64,000 bases of DNA from Candidatus Protochlamydia amoebophila UWE25 (GCF_000011565.2 NC_005861.2:1736001-1800000), one strand, 5' to 3'; positions 8,844-18,319 are shown, counted from the stretch's first letter. The notes: a model not told the origin generated them from the letters alone. Made by a program: numbers and translations.

Positions 8844-9229
8844 ATGAAAAAAATATGGGTGATGATTTTCTCGGCAAACGATTAATTATTTTGAAAATGA
8901 TATAGTAGATCAATTTTTAAATGAAAACATCATAGTCGGTGACAAAGTTTATCTTAAGGTTGATCAAATACATTTGGGTACTAAGCAAATTTTTCTAAAT
9001 TTTAAAGGAAAATTACTCCCTATTCATAGTCTTTTAACTGGTGTATACGGTATTTTTACACCTTTAAAGGATATACTTCTTGAGAGGTCTTTGGGGGGAT
9101 ACTTGGATATGCCCTAATCCAAACTGCGGTTACGAAAATTATAATAAGGTAAATTTTTGTGGAGTTTGCGGAACTAAAAAAAAAGCCCTAGTGCGAAAAT
9201 TATTAGATGAGCAAAAAAATGAGGTAAGA
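8844..9229 (+). pseudogene. Decayed copy of the small cysteine-motif secreted protein
   Basis: ATG 8844 begins a signal-like start (MKKIWVMIFSAND) that stops. The next frame continues VDQFLNENIIVGDKVYLKVD and KQIFLNFKGKLLPIHSL, matching KVYLK and GIFINVAGQLRAIN of the intact gene at 4087. A second shift near 9078 moves into the frame encoding CPNPNCGYENYNKVNFCGVC. At least two frameshifts are present. The third segment is in frame with the next gene, so a long open frame appears to begin at 9080, but that is a by-product of decay. Confidence 0.7.
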
Positions 9230-10114
9230 ATGATTCATATTTTTAAAAAACTATTCATATGCAAATTGATTGTTTTTACCTTTTTTGCTCATCTATTATT
9301 ACATGCCCATTCAGTGACAGAAATTTTAAAATCAATACCAGAAGACGATAGGGAAGTCTTAAGTAGACTTTTCTATCAACTGATGAACAATGATCTCTTC
9401 GCTTATACCCTATTTGGAGATAAGCCTGTTTCAGTCACTGCAAATTTTATCTTAACCCCTTACGGAAATATTTTTTGCCGGATGAAATGTGGCGGTTATT
9501 TTTGGGAAAAATGGAAGGTATGGAAAAAATACGAACATCTGTTTCCAATGAAAAATTATCTTTTAATTGAAGAATCTGCTCAAACAAATACTAAAAACAT
9601 TTTTTTTCTTAATAAAAAATGGTTTGTAAAAACTGTTTGTCAACACCTAAAAATTTTTGAAACAATTTTAGACGGAAATATCATACCTAAAAACTTATTG
9701 AATAAAATTGAAAAAAGTCAAAAATTTTTTTCTGTAATTAAAGAAAACCCAATTCTCCTCGGTATTTTGCTCGGCTATGGGCAACATAATGCAGAATTAT
9801 ATTCTAGAAGAAATGATTTAAGACATTTCATTGATTTTGAACAAATTCCTAAAATTCCCTATAAAATGCTCAAACCTTCCAAACAGTTTGTTTCCCTAGA
9901 AGAAGAATACCAATATCTGAATTCTAGGTTAAAGCCTTTTGATGATTATCATTACTTACCCTTAATTATTTCCCCTGTGCACTTCGTTGCTGATTATAGC
10001 CATTCTCAAACAAAAGAACTTCAAAAAAAATACCGAAAATTAAGAGGTAAAATATCTGCTATTTATTCCCAAGGTGATTTTTTAGAAATAACACTCAATG
10101 AAATGACTCGATAA
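9230..10114 (+). CDS. Signal-peptide protein of unknown family, second copy
   Basis: ATG 9230 has GAGGTAAG just upstream and opens a signal peptide (MIHIFKKLFICKLIVFTFFAHLLLHAH), giving 294 residues. It is a paralogue of the 4443-5216 product: SIPEDDREVLSRLFYQL, GDKPVS, WKVWKKYEHLF and the conserved LLGILLGYGQHNAELYSRR. It ends EITLNEMTR, comparable with FITLFTR. The longer open frame from TTG 9080 includes remains of the upstream cysteine-motif gene and is not taken as the start. The gene itself looks intact although its partner is broken. The segment after its stop is repeated at 21315. Confidence 0.65.
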   Translation: MIHIFKKLFICKLIVFTFFAHLLLHAHSVTEILKSIPEDDREVLSRLFYQLMNNDLFAYTLFGDKPVSVTANFILTPYGNIFCRMKCGGYFWEKWKVWKKYEHLFPMKNYLLIEESAQTNTKNIFFLNKKWFVKTVCQHLKIFETILDGNIIPKNLLNKIEKSQKFFSVIKENPILLGILLGYGQHNAELYSRRNDLRHFIDFEQIPKIPYKMLKPSKQFVSLEEEYQYLNSRLKPFDDYHYLPLIISPVHFVADYSHSQTKELQKKYRKLRGKISAIYSQGDFLEITLNEMTR

Positions 10115-10258
10115 AATTTTATTTTAATAGTCCTAAATATTTTTGTAAGGATATTAAAATGCTAAGTTGTTTTAGATTTTTCTGCAGAAAGCTATTTTTG
10201 AATAAAACCAATTATTAATTGAATGAGTTAAATTTTTAATCAAAATAGATGGAATAAG
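10103..10258 (+). repeat. Direct repeat copy A (3' end and flank of the signal-peptide gene)
   Basis: About 150 bases from the last codons (ATGACTCG) through the downstream flank match 21315-21464 with roughly 80-85 percent identity by eye, including TTTTTGTAAGGATATTAAAA and TTTTAGATTTTTCTGCA. Confidence 0.75.
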
Positions 10259-10407
10259 AGACCTTTTTTATTTTGAGTCTGCGATGATACAAGTCCTACC
10301 CTCTTTCAAATTGTTTTGAGGCTTCTATATCAAATATTTTCTGAAATATCAAAATTTCGCGACCAATCATGATTAACTATAGTCCCAAAATATGATACCA
10401 TCAAATT

Positions 10408-10667
10408 ATGAATAAAAAGCACTTACGCACTTTTGAAGCAATATTTAAAACCCTTGTGCATTCAAATGTTATATGGCAGGATGTTGAAAAATTATTTATT
10501 TACTTAGGTGCAAGAATAAAAGAAGGGGGGGTGGATCTCGTTTAGCTGTAGAGTTAAATGGTGTTCGTGCTTATTTCCATCGACCACATCTTCAAAAAGA
10601 AATTGATAAGGGTGCTTTAGTTTCCGCCAAAAAGTTTTTAGAAAATGCAGGAGTAAAACCATGTTGA
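10408..10667 (+). pseudogene. hicA: HicA-family toxin gene, frameshifted in a G7 run
   Basis: The first frame reads MNKKHLRTFEAIFKTLVHSN and KLFIYLGARIKE. The second frame reads GSRLAVELNGVRAYFHRPHL and DKGALVSAKKFLENAGV. Together they form a typical HicA toxin with the FHRPH motif bearing the catalytic histidine. A run of seven G (10525-10531) separates them; five or eight would restore the frame. HicA is an mRNA interferase acting in the cytoplasm. Its reconstructed stop (10665-10667) overlaps the ATG of hicB at 10661. As written the toxin stops early and is probably inactive unless the G run varies. Confidence 0.8.
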
Positions 10668-10984
10668 AATACAAAAACTACACAGGCTTTGTTCAATTTG
10701 ACGATGAAGCAATGATTTTTCATGGAGAAGTCCTAGGACTTCGAGATGTTATTACATTTCGCGGAACAACACCTGAAGAAATAAAAAAAGAATTTGAAAT
10801 TTCTATTGATGGATACTTGGATTGGTGTAAAGAGCTAGGCCAAGAACCAGAAAAACCATTTTCAGGAAACATCCATTTACGGCTACAACCTGATTTGCAT
10901 GCAAAACTTGCCGCTGAGGCAAAATTCAACGGAATTAGCCTCAATAACTATATTAGCCAGACTTTAAAACAAGCTATACAGTAA
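10661..10984 (+). CDS. hicB: HicB-family antitoxin
   Basis: A 107-residue protein. The N-terminal HicB fold shows YTGFVQFDDEAMIFHGEVLG, DVITFRGTTPEE and DGYLDWCKELGQEPEKPFSG. A ribbon-helix-helix region follows (IHLRLQPDLHAKLAAEAKFN then GISLNNYISQTL). It overlaps the end of the hicA frame. It remains intact while its toxin is broken, the expected order of decay for a TA pair. The likely role is to neutralise HicA and repress the operon. Confidence 0.88.
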   Translation: MLKYKNYTGFVQFDDEAMIFHGEVLGLRDVITFRGTTPEEIKKEFEISIDGYLDWCKELGQEPEKPFSGNIHLRLQPDLHAKLAAEAKFNGISLNNYISQTLKQAIQ

Positions 10985-11375
10985 AAAAAAATTTTTTAAG
11001 ATCTTTTCAGCAGAGGTAAGGATTACTCAGCACTCAAAGCAAACTTTCTCCTAGTAAGGTATTCATTCAGTTTTCCAAATAATTAGTTAACTAACTTTTT
11101 CTAATTAAAATTTTTATGATTATAATTATTTGTTTTTTTTGAGTAAAAAAGTTGATTTAAAAGACATTGTTTATTTTGATAGGAGCAAGTCTAAGGGATG
11201 TTTTCCTCACAAATGAATGAAAACCCAAGTCAACGCTATAGCCAATCGCTCTAGAGTTTTTCTGTATAAAAATTTGAATGTAAATACTCAAAAAACTGTA
11301 TATATCGTTAAAAATTCTTTATTGCTAAGACAGAAATTTACAGGTATAGCAGCTACATTGGAGTTAAGAGCTTGG
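10985..11375. other. Intergenic stretch
   Basis: AT-rich, with no convincing gene. A 63-codon plus-strand frame at 11217-11408 overlaps the end of the giant LRR gene and has no family signal. Confidence 0.4.
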
Positions 11376-14300
11376 TTAATTGTTTATAACTCCCTCTTGC
11401 TTTATTAAATTACCGTTAAGCCAGAACTTTTTAAGAGCCGTATTGGAAGCCACAGCCTGAGTAATTGCTTCCATTCCCTTATCGTTGATTTGGTTACCAT
11501 CAAGGTAGAGTGACTTAAGAGCTGTATTGGAAGCCAGAGCCTGAGCAATTGCTTCCATTCCCTTATCGTTGATTTGGTTACCATCAAGGTAGAGTGACTT
11601 AAGAGCTGTATTGGAAGCCAGAGCCTGAGCAATTGCTTCCATTCCCTTATCGTTGATTTGGTTATTTCTAAGGTCGAGTGATTCAAGAGTCGTATTGGAA
11701 GCAAGAGTCTGAGCAAAAGCTTGCATTCCCTTATCGCTGATTTGGTTATTTCTAAGGTCGAGTGATTCAAGAGTCGTATTGGAAGCAAGAGTCTGAGCAA
11801 AAGCTTCCATTCCCTTATCGCTGATTTGTTTTCCATTAAGAGAGAGTGACTTAAGAGTCGTATTGGAAGCCAGAGCCTGAGCAATTGCTTCCATTCCCTT
11901 ATCGCTGATTTGTTTTCCGTTAAGAGAGAGTGACTTAAGAGTCGTATTGGAAGCCAAAGCCTGAGCTAGCGCTTGTGCTCCCTTATCGCTGATTTGGTTA
12001 CTACCAAGGCAAAGTGATTTAAGAGCCTTATTAGAAGCCAGAGCTTGAGCTAGCGCTTGTGCTCCCTTATCACTGATTTGGCTATCATCAAGGTAGAGTG
12101 ACTTAAGAGTCGTATTGGAAGCCAGAGCCTGAGCTAGCGCTTGTGCTCCCTTATCACTGATTTGGTTTTCGTTAAAAGAGAGTGACTTAAGAATCGTATT
12201 GGAAGCCAGAGCCTGAGCTAGCGCTTGTGCTCCCTTATTGCTGATTTGGTTATCATCAAGGTAGAGTGACTTAAGAGTCGTATTGGAAGCCAGAGCCTGA
12301 GCAAAAGCTTCCATTCCCTTATCGCTGATTTGGTTACCACCAAGGTAGAGTGACTTAAAAGTCGTATTGGAAGCCAGAGCCTGAGCAAAAGCTTCCATTC
12401 CCTTATCGCTGATTTGGTTTTCGTTAAAAGAGAGTGACTTAAGAGTCGTATTGGAAGCCAGAGCCTGAGCAAAAGCTTCCATTCCCTTATCGCTGATTTG
12501 GTTATCATCAAGGTAGAGTGACTTAAGAGTCGTATTGGAAGCCAGAGCCTGAGCAAAAGCTTCCATTCCCTTATCGCTGATTTGGTTACCACCAAGGTAG
12601 AGTGACTCAAGAGTCGTATTGGAAGCCAGAGCCTGAGCAAAAGCTTCCATTCCCTTATCGCTGATTTGGTTTTCGTTAAAAGAGAGTGACTCAAGAGTCG
12701 TATTGGAAGCCAGAGCCTGAGCAAAAGCTTCCATTCCCTTATCGCTGATTTGGTTACCACCAAGGTAGAGTGACTTAAGAGTCGTATTGGAAGCCAGAGC
12801 CTGAGCAAAAGCCTCTGCTCCTCTGTCGCTGATTTGGTTACCTTTAAGCCAGAACGATTTAAGAGCCGTGTTGCAAGCAAGTCCATTAGCAATAACTTCA
12901 ACTTCCATTTCCTTATCGCTTATTCCCTTGCGATTAAGGCCAAACGAGGTAAGCTCAGAATCGTTCATATAAAGCTGAAATAGTTGCGTATGGTCAATTT
13001 CTGAAGTTTTTATTTCTTTTAAAATCTTTTGCACTCTTTCTTTTTTGGCTGTTTCTAAATCTAAGGCTGGACATCTTGTGAAACTTCCTTTGATATAGGG
13101 AGCCGTTGTTTTGAAAAAGAGCATTTTTAAATGAGGATTTTTATCGGCTTTTAAAGTGTGCAAAAGAGGCGCATCTAATTGAATCGAGACAAGCGCCTTG
13201 CACCTCCTAAGTTGCAATTCTTCTAATCTGGCAAATTGCAAATAGGTCGATGCAAAGGGAAAGTTTGGTTTTTCAAGCGCATGGAGCTGAGAGCAACGAT
13301 TTAAATAGAGCGCTTTGAGGTTAGGAGAGCTTTTTTCGATTTCTTGAAGGGTCTCTACTTTAATAAGTGGGCAGCCACTTACATTTAAATAGTCAAGTTC
13401 AACATGCAAAAAAGGTTTTAACGTGGTTAGATCTAAAACGGCGCAGTTCATCAGAGTGACTTTTCGGGGTTTAAATTCTTTATTATTCATTAAAAAGTTT
13501 AAGGCATGTAACACAAAGCGTTGCCGCTCTCGATCAGGTGTTTTCCCTTTCACCATCTGTCTAAAATCGGCTTCAATCCATTCTCCTTCTTTATTTGTCC
13601 CGAACGCAATATTTGAGGTGTACCGACTTAAAGTAAACGTAAAAAGTTCGCCTTGGGCTTTTTCGGGAGAGTATTCTTCACGTGCTTGAATTTCTTCAAA
13701 CGTCGGGGGCTTGCCAAAGCTGGCTGCATCGGCTTGGGCGGAAGTGAGAGAAATTTCTACATTGCGATTGATGGCTTGTTGTAGTCTCTGTTTGGGAACT
13801 AAACTGCTAGCAAGGGCTTGCTGATATTTATGATGAACCCAGCGATCTAAGGTTTGCTTTTGACTGTCACGCAAGCTAACGAGGCAGGATAAAAGACCGA
13901 TAGCTGTAAGCTTCTTTTCGCTTGTTGAATCATGGCGTAAGCAGTCTTGCAGATGGTAAAATTGCACGAGTAAATTTGCCACCGTGCCGCTACGCAAAAG
14001 AAGCGTTCCCTTAAAGCGATCTTCCGAGTTTTCTTCATATAACTGTTTTTCTTCTTCGGGGGTAAAAAGGTGAAGGGTGCGGTAGGCCTCATCTTTTTGG
14101 ATTAAGTCTTGGAGCCAACTATTGAGGATGAGGTTAGGATCTAAACGAAGGAAAGCTTGCAATACTTCAGGATCTAGACGGTATTTAGCATGTAAACAAA
14201 AAAGAGCGGAAGAAAAGTAAACCTTATTTCCGACGAAATGGTGAATAACGGGCTCAACAAAAGAAACATCGTTATCGACACAGAAAATGCGCTGCGTCTC

Positions 14301-16976
14301 TTCTTCGACGACATAGTTAGAAAAGCGACCATCCCCAGGTCGTGTCAATAAGGCACAGAGGCAAGCCCAGGTCAGTTGCTTAACGTCTAGCTCTTGTTCT
14401 ACGTTTTCTAACGTCTGCCCTTGTATTGTTTTGGAAATTAAAACGGGATAGATCTTTGTTTTTCCTTCCAATTCGACTTCAAAGCGTGCCAGCTCAGTCG
14501 GAGGGCTTAAGTGCCCCGCAATGCGTGCCGTCAGCGCATGGATGGCATATTCCATTAGAGGATGCGTCGGTTTTTGTTTAAAATGCAGCTGAAATCCATT
14601 ATAAGAGGCAGTTGCAACAGCGTGAGCACTTTTATACTGCCGCTTAAGCTCTCCCGTTTCTTCTAAAATTTGTTCACACACGACCTGTTTGAGAAACCGG
14701 GCATGGGGTACTGCCGGGCAACGGATTTTGACTTGGAAGGAGCCGTCTGGATGATCAGTTGTCATGGCTAGAATTGCTTGTTGGAACTGCTCTTCTTCTA
14801 AACGGTAGCTTTGTCTAACTCCACTTGGGTTGGGAATAGAAGCAAGATCGGCACTTAAGGTAGCCAAGTTTTCCTCCGAAGGATAACTGTCCAAGACTTT
14901 AAGATAGATTTCTCTTAGAGGTTCGGTGAAGGTGATTCGGGAAAACCTTTGGTAGTAAGCATCATGCCAAAGTCGAAACTGTTTCAGATCAAACGCCTTA
15001 GCTCGTTGTCTAGAAACGAGATGATGGACGAAATGCGTCATCCAGGGCTTGAGATTTTCTATTGTATTGGGGTGCAATTCCTCTCCATAAAACGCTTCTT
15101 TCAAAAGTTCAATGCGTTGAAAATGAGAGTTTAACTTAAAAATGCCAGAGTTGAGTTGATGAGAGTCTAGATTGGAGAGGCAAAACTTTAGTTTACGGTA
15201 AAGAGGGCGCAATACAAGCCAATAAATTTTTGCCAGAACCTCTTGTTCACTAAGAAAATTTTCTAGACTAACCTCTTCTTTTTGTTCCCCACAAGTAAAA
15301 TGGAGACCCACTCTTTTTAGGTAAACAGCTGCCACTGCTTCTTGCAATAAATAACCACTTTCAGCAGTGAAAATTTCCTTTTTCACGAGCGCGTCAATGA
15401 GATCGAGCGTGTTGGCTTCCTCCATGCCAAAGTAAAGAGATAGATCATTTAAAAGGTGATGAAGCAGCTCTGAGTAGTGTTTTTTTAGATCAATAAACGG
15501 GATTTTAAAAGGATCATACCAAATTTCCTCATAGGTTTGCAGCCGATTCGTTAGCAGCTTTATCGTTTGACATTTGCGTCTGATTTCTTCTACTTGCGAC
15601 AACTTTTCATCGAGATAGATGCACATTTGCGCTTGGTAGAATTCAAAGAGCTTATGGGTATTTTGGTGAAAAGAAATTGTTTTGCGCAGCGTATTACTAG
15701 GGGAAGTTGAGGAATACTCCTCCCTTTTTTGCATTTGAGCCAATCCATCGGATGTGTTAATAAGATCAGTGACAACAGCTGGGTTGCCGCCAGAATCGAT
15801 ATGGAAACCAGAGCGGTGTTTAGCCCCGATGCAAGTAAAAACGGGTAATCCTTGCGCTGGATCTTCTCCCAAGGCTATTATTTGTAGTTCTAACAGGTGA
15901 GCTAATTTCACAAAGTAAGGTTGATACTCAATTGCTTCAATGAGAATGCACCATTCCAAGTCTGAATAGGGGCAGACCTCTTCTTTGGCTAGGGAACCCA
16001 TAGCCCGTAAATCATACAAGCAAGGAGGATCTCCTAAAATGGCAATGGCATCCTCGACTAAAGCGTGCAGAAAAGAGAGCAAGTCTGTCGAAACTTCTCT
16101 TTGCAAAGCACGCACCTCTTCAATCGTAAATTGTTGCGGATTGATTGCCTGATAGTGCTTATGAAAAATTTTGCGAAAATTATTCAATTTTTCTTGATAT
16201 CTAGCTGTGATAAAACAATTAGTGTGAGAAGGGATATTCCTTAAGTAAGGGAGCATCATTTTATCCAGCCTACCCAAACCACTTGCCTGTATCCGCTCTA
16301 GCCCCCATGTTTTTACCGTATACAAGGCAACGGCATCCACTTGTTTATAGAATAATTTAATCAAAGCATGCTTTTCACTTGGGCAGCAAATCGGTTCAAA
16401 GCGTATTTTGAGATTGTTGACCAGTCGTACAACTTGTTCACTATCATTTTTTCCCACCGCTTGTTCTAAGCGCTCTTTAAAAATGCCAAGGGATGTTGAA
16501 GCGGCTTTGAACAGTCGCGATGTTAAACGCTGAAGATCTGGGGAAGCTACCGAGATGTTTTGAGCTTTTCCTACGTAGTGAAGGGCATTAATAAAAAAAG
16601 TTTGTTGTTTATTCTCTTGCCACTCTTGTTTTCCTTTTTTATAATTCCATTTGGCTAGTGCAATAGCTAGCATTTGTTGGTTTTCTGCAAAACAAGGATC
16701 AGCTGTCAAATTAAGTAGTAGAATTACAATTTTTTCTATCTCTTGAGGAGCCTCTATCAGAGGAATGAGCGTGAACAGATAATCAAAAATTTTTTCAAGC
16801 ACCTCTTTTTCTACCTGAGATGGCAAATAAGCCATGAAAACATTTAAATCTTTGACAGCTTGAGAATATTTTTTCTTTGTGATAGCTATCGCAATTGCAT
16901 CAAGCCTATCTAAATACCGGAAATTCGATGGTTGATCACTAAAAGTTGCTATTGAGATAGGATGAGTGCTTTGCAT
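11376..16976 (-). CDS. Giant LRR protein with NTase-like and kinase-like N-terminal regions
   Basis: A 1866-residue product. Residues 1-300 are helical and may form TPR-like repeats. Residues about 320-345 carry LRAMGSLAKEEVCPYSDLEW, a pattern like nucleotidyltransferases of the GlnD/DUF294 type (GS, then D-x-E). Residues about 745-910 resemble a kinase lobe pair: YPVLISKTIQGQTL, then GDGRFSNYVV (D then N, as in a catalytic loop) and CVDNDVSFVEP (a D-N-D metal-site-like motif). Residues 1160-1310 hold irregular leucine-rich segments. From about 1345 to the end are 18 units of 28 residues of ribonuclease-inhibitor type (core LKSLYLGGNQISDKGMEAFA). No signal peptide is seen. The LRR family is certain. 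The two enzymatic assignments are inference from motifs and need profile searches. It is probably a host-directed effector. Confidence 0.8.
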   Translation of the reverse strand: MQSTHPISIATFSDQPSNFRYLDRLDAIAIAITKKKYSQAVKDLNVFMAYLPSQVEKEVLEKIFDYLFTLIPLIEAPQEIEKIVILLLNLTADPCFAENQQMLAIALAKWNYKKGKQEWQENKQQTFFINALHYVGKAQNISVASPDLQRLTSRLFKAASTSLGIFKERLEQAVGKNDSEQVVRLVNNLKIRFEPICCPSEKHALIKLFYKQVDAVALYTVKTWGLERIQASGLGRLDKMMLPYLRNIPSHTNCFITARYQEKLNNFRKIFHKHYQAINPQQFTIEEVRALQREVSTDLLSFLHALVEDAIAILGDPPCLYDLRAMGSLAKEEVCPYSDLEWCILIEAIEYQPYFVKLAHLLELQIIALGEDPAQGLPVFTCIGAKHRSGFHIDSGGNPAVVTDLINTSDGLAQMQKREEYSSTSPSNTLRKTISFHQNTHKLFEFYQAQMCIYLDEKLSQVEEIRRKCQTIKLLTNRLQTYEEIWYDPFKIPFIDLKKHYSELLHHLLNDLSLYFGMEEANTLDLIDALVKKEIFTAESGYLLQEAVAAVYLKRVGLHFTCGEQKEEVSLENFLSEQEVLAKIYWLVLRPLYRKLKFCLSNLDSHQLNSGIFKLNSHFQRIELLKEAFYGEELHPNTIENLKPWMTHFVHHLVSRQRAKAFDLKQFRLWHDAYYQRFSRITFTEPLREIYLKVLDSYPSEENLATLSADLASIPNPSGVRQSYRLEEEQFQQAILAMTTDHPDGSFQVKIRCPAVPHARFLKQVVCEQILEETGELKRQYKSAHAVATASYNGFQLHFKQKPTHPLMEYAIHALTARIAGHLSPPTELARFEVELEGKTKIYPVLISKTIQGQTLENVEQELDVKQLTWACLCALLTRPGDGRFSNYVVEEETQRIFCVDNDVSFVEPVIHHFVGNKVYFSSALFCLHAKYRLDPEVLQAFLRLDPNLILNSWLQDLIQKDEAYRTLHLFTPEEEKQLYEENSEDRFKGTLLLRSGTVANLLVQFYHLQDCLRHDSTSEKKLTAIGLLSCLVSLRDSQKQTLDRWVHHKYQQALASSLVPKQRLQQAINRNVEISLTSAQADAASFGKPPTFEEIQAREEYSPEKAQGELFTFTLSRYTSNIAFGTNKEGEWIEADFRQMVKGKTPDRERQRFVLHALNFLMNNKEFKPRKVTLMNCAVLDLTTLKPFLHVELDYLNVSGCPLIKVETLQEIEKSSPNLKALYLNRCSQLHALEKPNFPFASTYLQFARLEELQLRRCKALVSIQLDAPLLHTLKADKNPHLKMLFFKTTAPYIKGSFTRCPALDLETAKKERVQKILKEIKTSEIDHTQLFQLYMNDSELTSFGLNRKGISDKEMEVEVIANGLACNTALKSFWLKGNQISDRGAEAFAQALASNTTLKSLYLGGNQISDKGMEAFAQALASNTTLESLSFNENQISDKGMEAFAQALASNTTLESLYLGGNQISDKGMEAFAQALASNTTLKSLYLDDNQISDKGMEAFAQALASNTTLKSLSFNENQISDKGMEAFAQALASNTTFKSLYLGGNQISDKGMEAFAQALASNTTLKSLYLDDNQISNKGAQALAQALASNTILKSLSFNENQISDKGAQALAQALASNTTLKSLYLDDSQISDKGAQALAQALASNKALKSLCLGSNQISDKGAQALAQALASNTTLKSLSLNGKQISDKGMEAIAQALASNTTLKSLSLNGKQISDKGMEAFAQTLASNTTLESLDLRNNQISDKGMQAFAQTLASNTTLESLDLRNNQINDKGMEAIAQALASNTALKSLYLDGNQINDKGMEAIAQALASNTALKSLYLDGNQINDKGMEAITQAVASNTALKKFWLNGNLIKQEGVINN
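11420..12870 (-). repeat. Tandem 84-bp coding repeats, about 18 units
   Basis: Each unit encodes one 28-residue LRR. Neighbouring units differ at few bases, and the core variants SFNEN, YLGG and YLDD recur in that order, so three units (252 bp) also form a higher-order repeat. Because 84 is divisible by 3, other frames stay open through the array and give false ORFs. Confidence 0.92.
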
Positions 16977-17714
16977 GACTTGGCTATCCTTTGGTACAAA
17001 AAATTCACGTTAAAAAAATACTAGCAAAAAAAATACCCCTAATCAATTTAAATTTGAAAAATTTATTATGGAGTTTTAACCGATGAAGAGAGAAATTTAG
17101 GTTGCTAAAGTTTGGTTCAAGTGTTGAAGCTTTGAATCTAGCGCACTAAGAGGTCAATCCAAAATCCTAACCAAGCTAAGAGGTGAAATTCTAACTTATT
17201 CGATGTAAGTCTTCACTATTTGTCTCTTATCTTTAATAACAGATATGCTTTCGAAAGCTATGTTTGATTCGCTTCTATTTGACTAATGAGAAAAATTTTA
17301 TCATAGATTCTGCCTTGTTCTAATTTAATTCTTTTATTAACTGCTCTCATGCTAATTTCATGGAGTAAAGGTCAGGATGATATAGAGAGTTATGTTAACA
17401 TGAAAAGCTTTACCGTATTTCATCAGTTTCTTGATATAGTGCTTTAAAATTGAATTTTCTATGATGTAATGAAACTAGAATTTTCCTCTTTTTAATGAAA
17501 GAGTCGCGCATAATCAGAAAGCAAGAAAGCTAGAATTGAATTTCATATATATTTTCCTTTCATATACCTCTTGAATATAATGCTTGCAAAGGAATATGTC
17601 CAATTAAACAGTATTTTAATATGCTTATGCTCAACAATCTTCTTAAGCCGACTAATCACAAATTGCAATTGAAAACCAATGAAAAGTCTTCATTGAGATC
17701 AATCAACTTTCTAG
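16977..17714. other. Long intergenic stretch
   Basis: No frame longer than about 40 codons has a family signal. It would contain the promoter of the minus-strand LRR gene near 17000, but I see no clear -35/-10 pair. It may be decayed sequence. Confidence 0.35.
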
Positions 17715-18092
17715 TTATTTGTCTTGATGTTTTAAGAAATTGCTAATTTTTTCTTTCGAAAATAATCCTTGAGCCACTTTACAAACCATTTCCTCGAATT
17801 CACGCATGTCGTATTTTATTTTACAATCATTTTGGCTCAAAAAAATTAAAGTCGCAGCAGCACCTGTTCTCTTATTCCCATCTAAGAAAGCATGATTACA
17901 AACAATGTGAAAAAGATATGCAGAAGCTTTGTCAAATGTTGATTCATGTAGATACTCACCAAACATTGTAGTCTTTGGCATTTCTATAGCAGATACAAGA
18001 AGTCCCATATCTCTAATACCATGTAGACCTCCGTATTCAGAAACGAGATGATCATGAATCAAAATCACCTCTTCAACAGATAAAAAAATCAT
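17715..18092 (-). CDS. doc: Doc-type Fic-family toxin
   Basis: A 125-residue protein with the Doc pattern: LSVEEVILIHDHLVSEYGG, then GIRDMGLLVSAIEMP, then the Fic core NHAFLDGNKRTGAAATLIFL (H-x-F-x-D-G-N-K-R). Doc toxins phosphorylate EF-Tu and arrest translation. The start ATGA overlaps the antitoxin stop by four bases. The antitoxin is AbrB-like, not Phd. A second Doc, about half identical by eye, lies at 32228-32605 with a different antitoxin type. All core residues are present, so the toxin should be active. Confidence 0.88.
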   Translation of the reverse strand: MIFLSVEEVILIHDHLVSEYGGLHGIRDMGLLVSAIEMPKTTMFGEYLHESTFDKASAYLFHIVCNHAFLDGNKRTGAAATLIFLSQNDCKIKYDMREFEEMVCKVAQGLFSKEKISNFLKHQDK

Positions 18093-18319
18093 CGATCAGA
18101 CAATCTCTTGAAAAGTTCAGCATATTCATTAAAAACATATTTCTTAGCTTCTTCAAATTTGCTGTTTACTGGTTTTACCGATTGAATAGTAACACCTGTA
18201 TTTGAATCTACAACTATTTGAAACAAACAATTTTCGTCAAGCCCTGCAGCTTGTAAAATTGATTTGTCAATGACAATGGCTTTACTATTTCCATGTTGAA
18301 CTAAATGTTTAACTTGCAT
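18089..18319 (-). CDS. AbrB/MazE-type antitoxin of the Doc module
   Basis: A 76-residue protein. Residues 1-50 are a swapped-hairpin AbrB-like domain (VKHLVQHGNSKAIVIDKSIL, then LFQIVVDSNTGVTIQSVKPV). The tail ends AELFKRLSDR, very like AELMQKLSDR at the end of the RHH antitoxin of the other Doc module, so this is probably the toxin-binding part. CGAGAGGTGT lies upstream of the ATG as a plausible ribosome-binding site. It would repress the operon and block Doc. Confidence 0.8.
   Translation of the reverse strand: MQVKHLVQHGNSKAIVIDKSILQAAGLDENCLFQIVVDSNTGVTIQSVKPVNSKFEEAKKYVFNEYAELFKRLSDR

Noticed and set aside
9080-9229. N-terminal zinc-ribbon domain on the 9230-10114 protein
   Set aside because: It is the remains of the upstream cysteine-motif gene reading into the next gene; the true start with ribosome-binding site and signal peptide is at 9230.
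11405-11884. 159-codon minus-strand frame
   Set aside because: Same repeat by-product as above.
11420-12870. Regular 84-bp spacing considered as a CRISPR-like array
   Set aside because: Units are contiguous coding repeats without unique spacers and encode LRRs.
12218-12901. 227-codon minus-strand frame rich in LLLRLWLPIRLL
   Set aside because: Out-of-frame reading of the 84-bp LRR repeats; the period is divisible by three, so every frame stays open.
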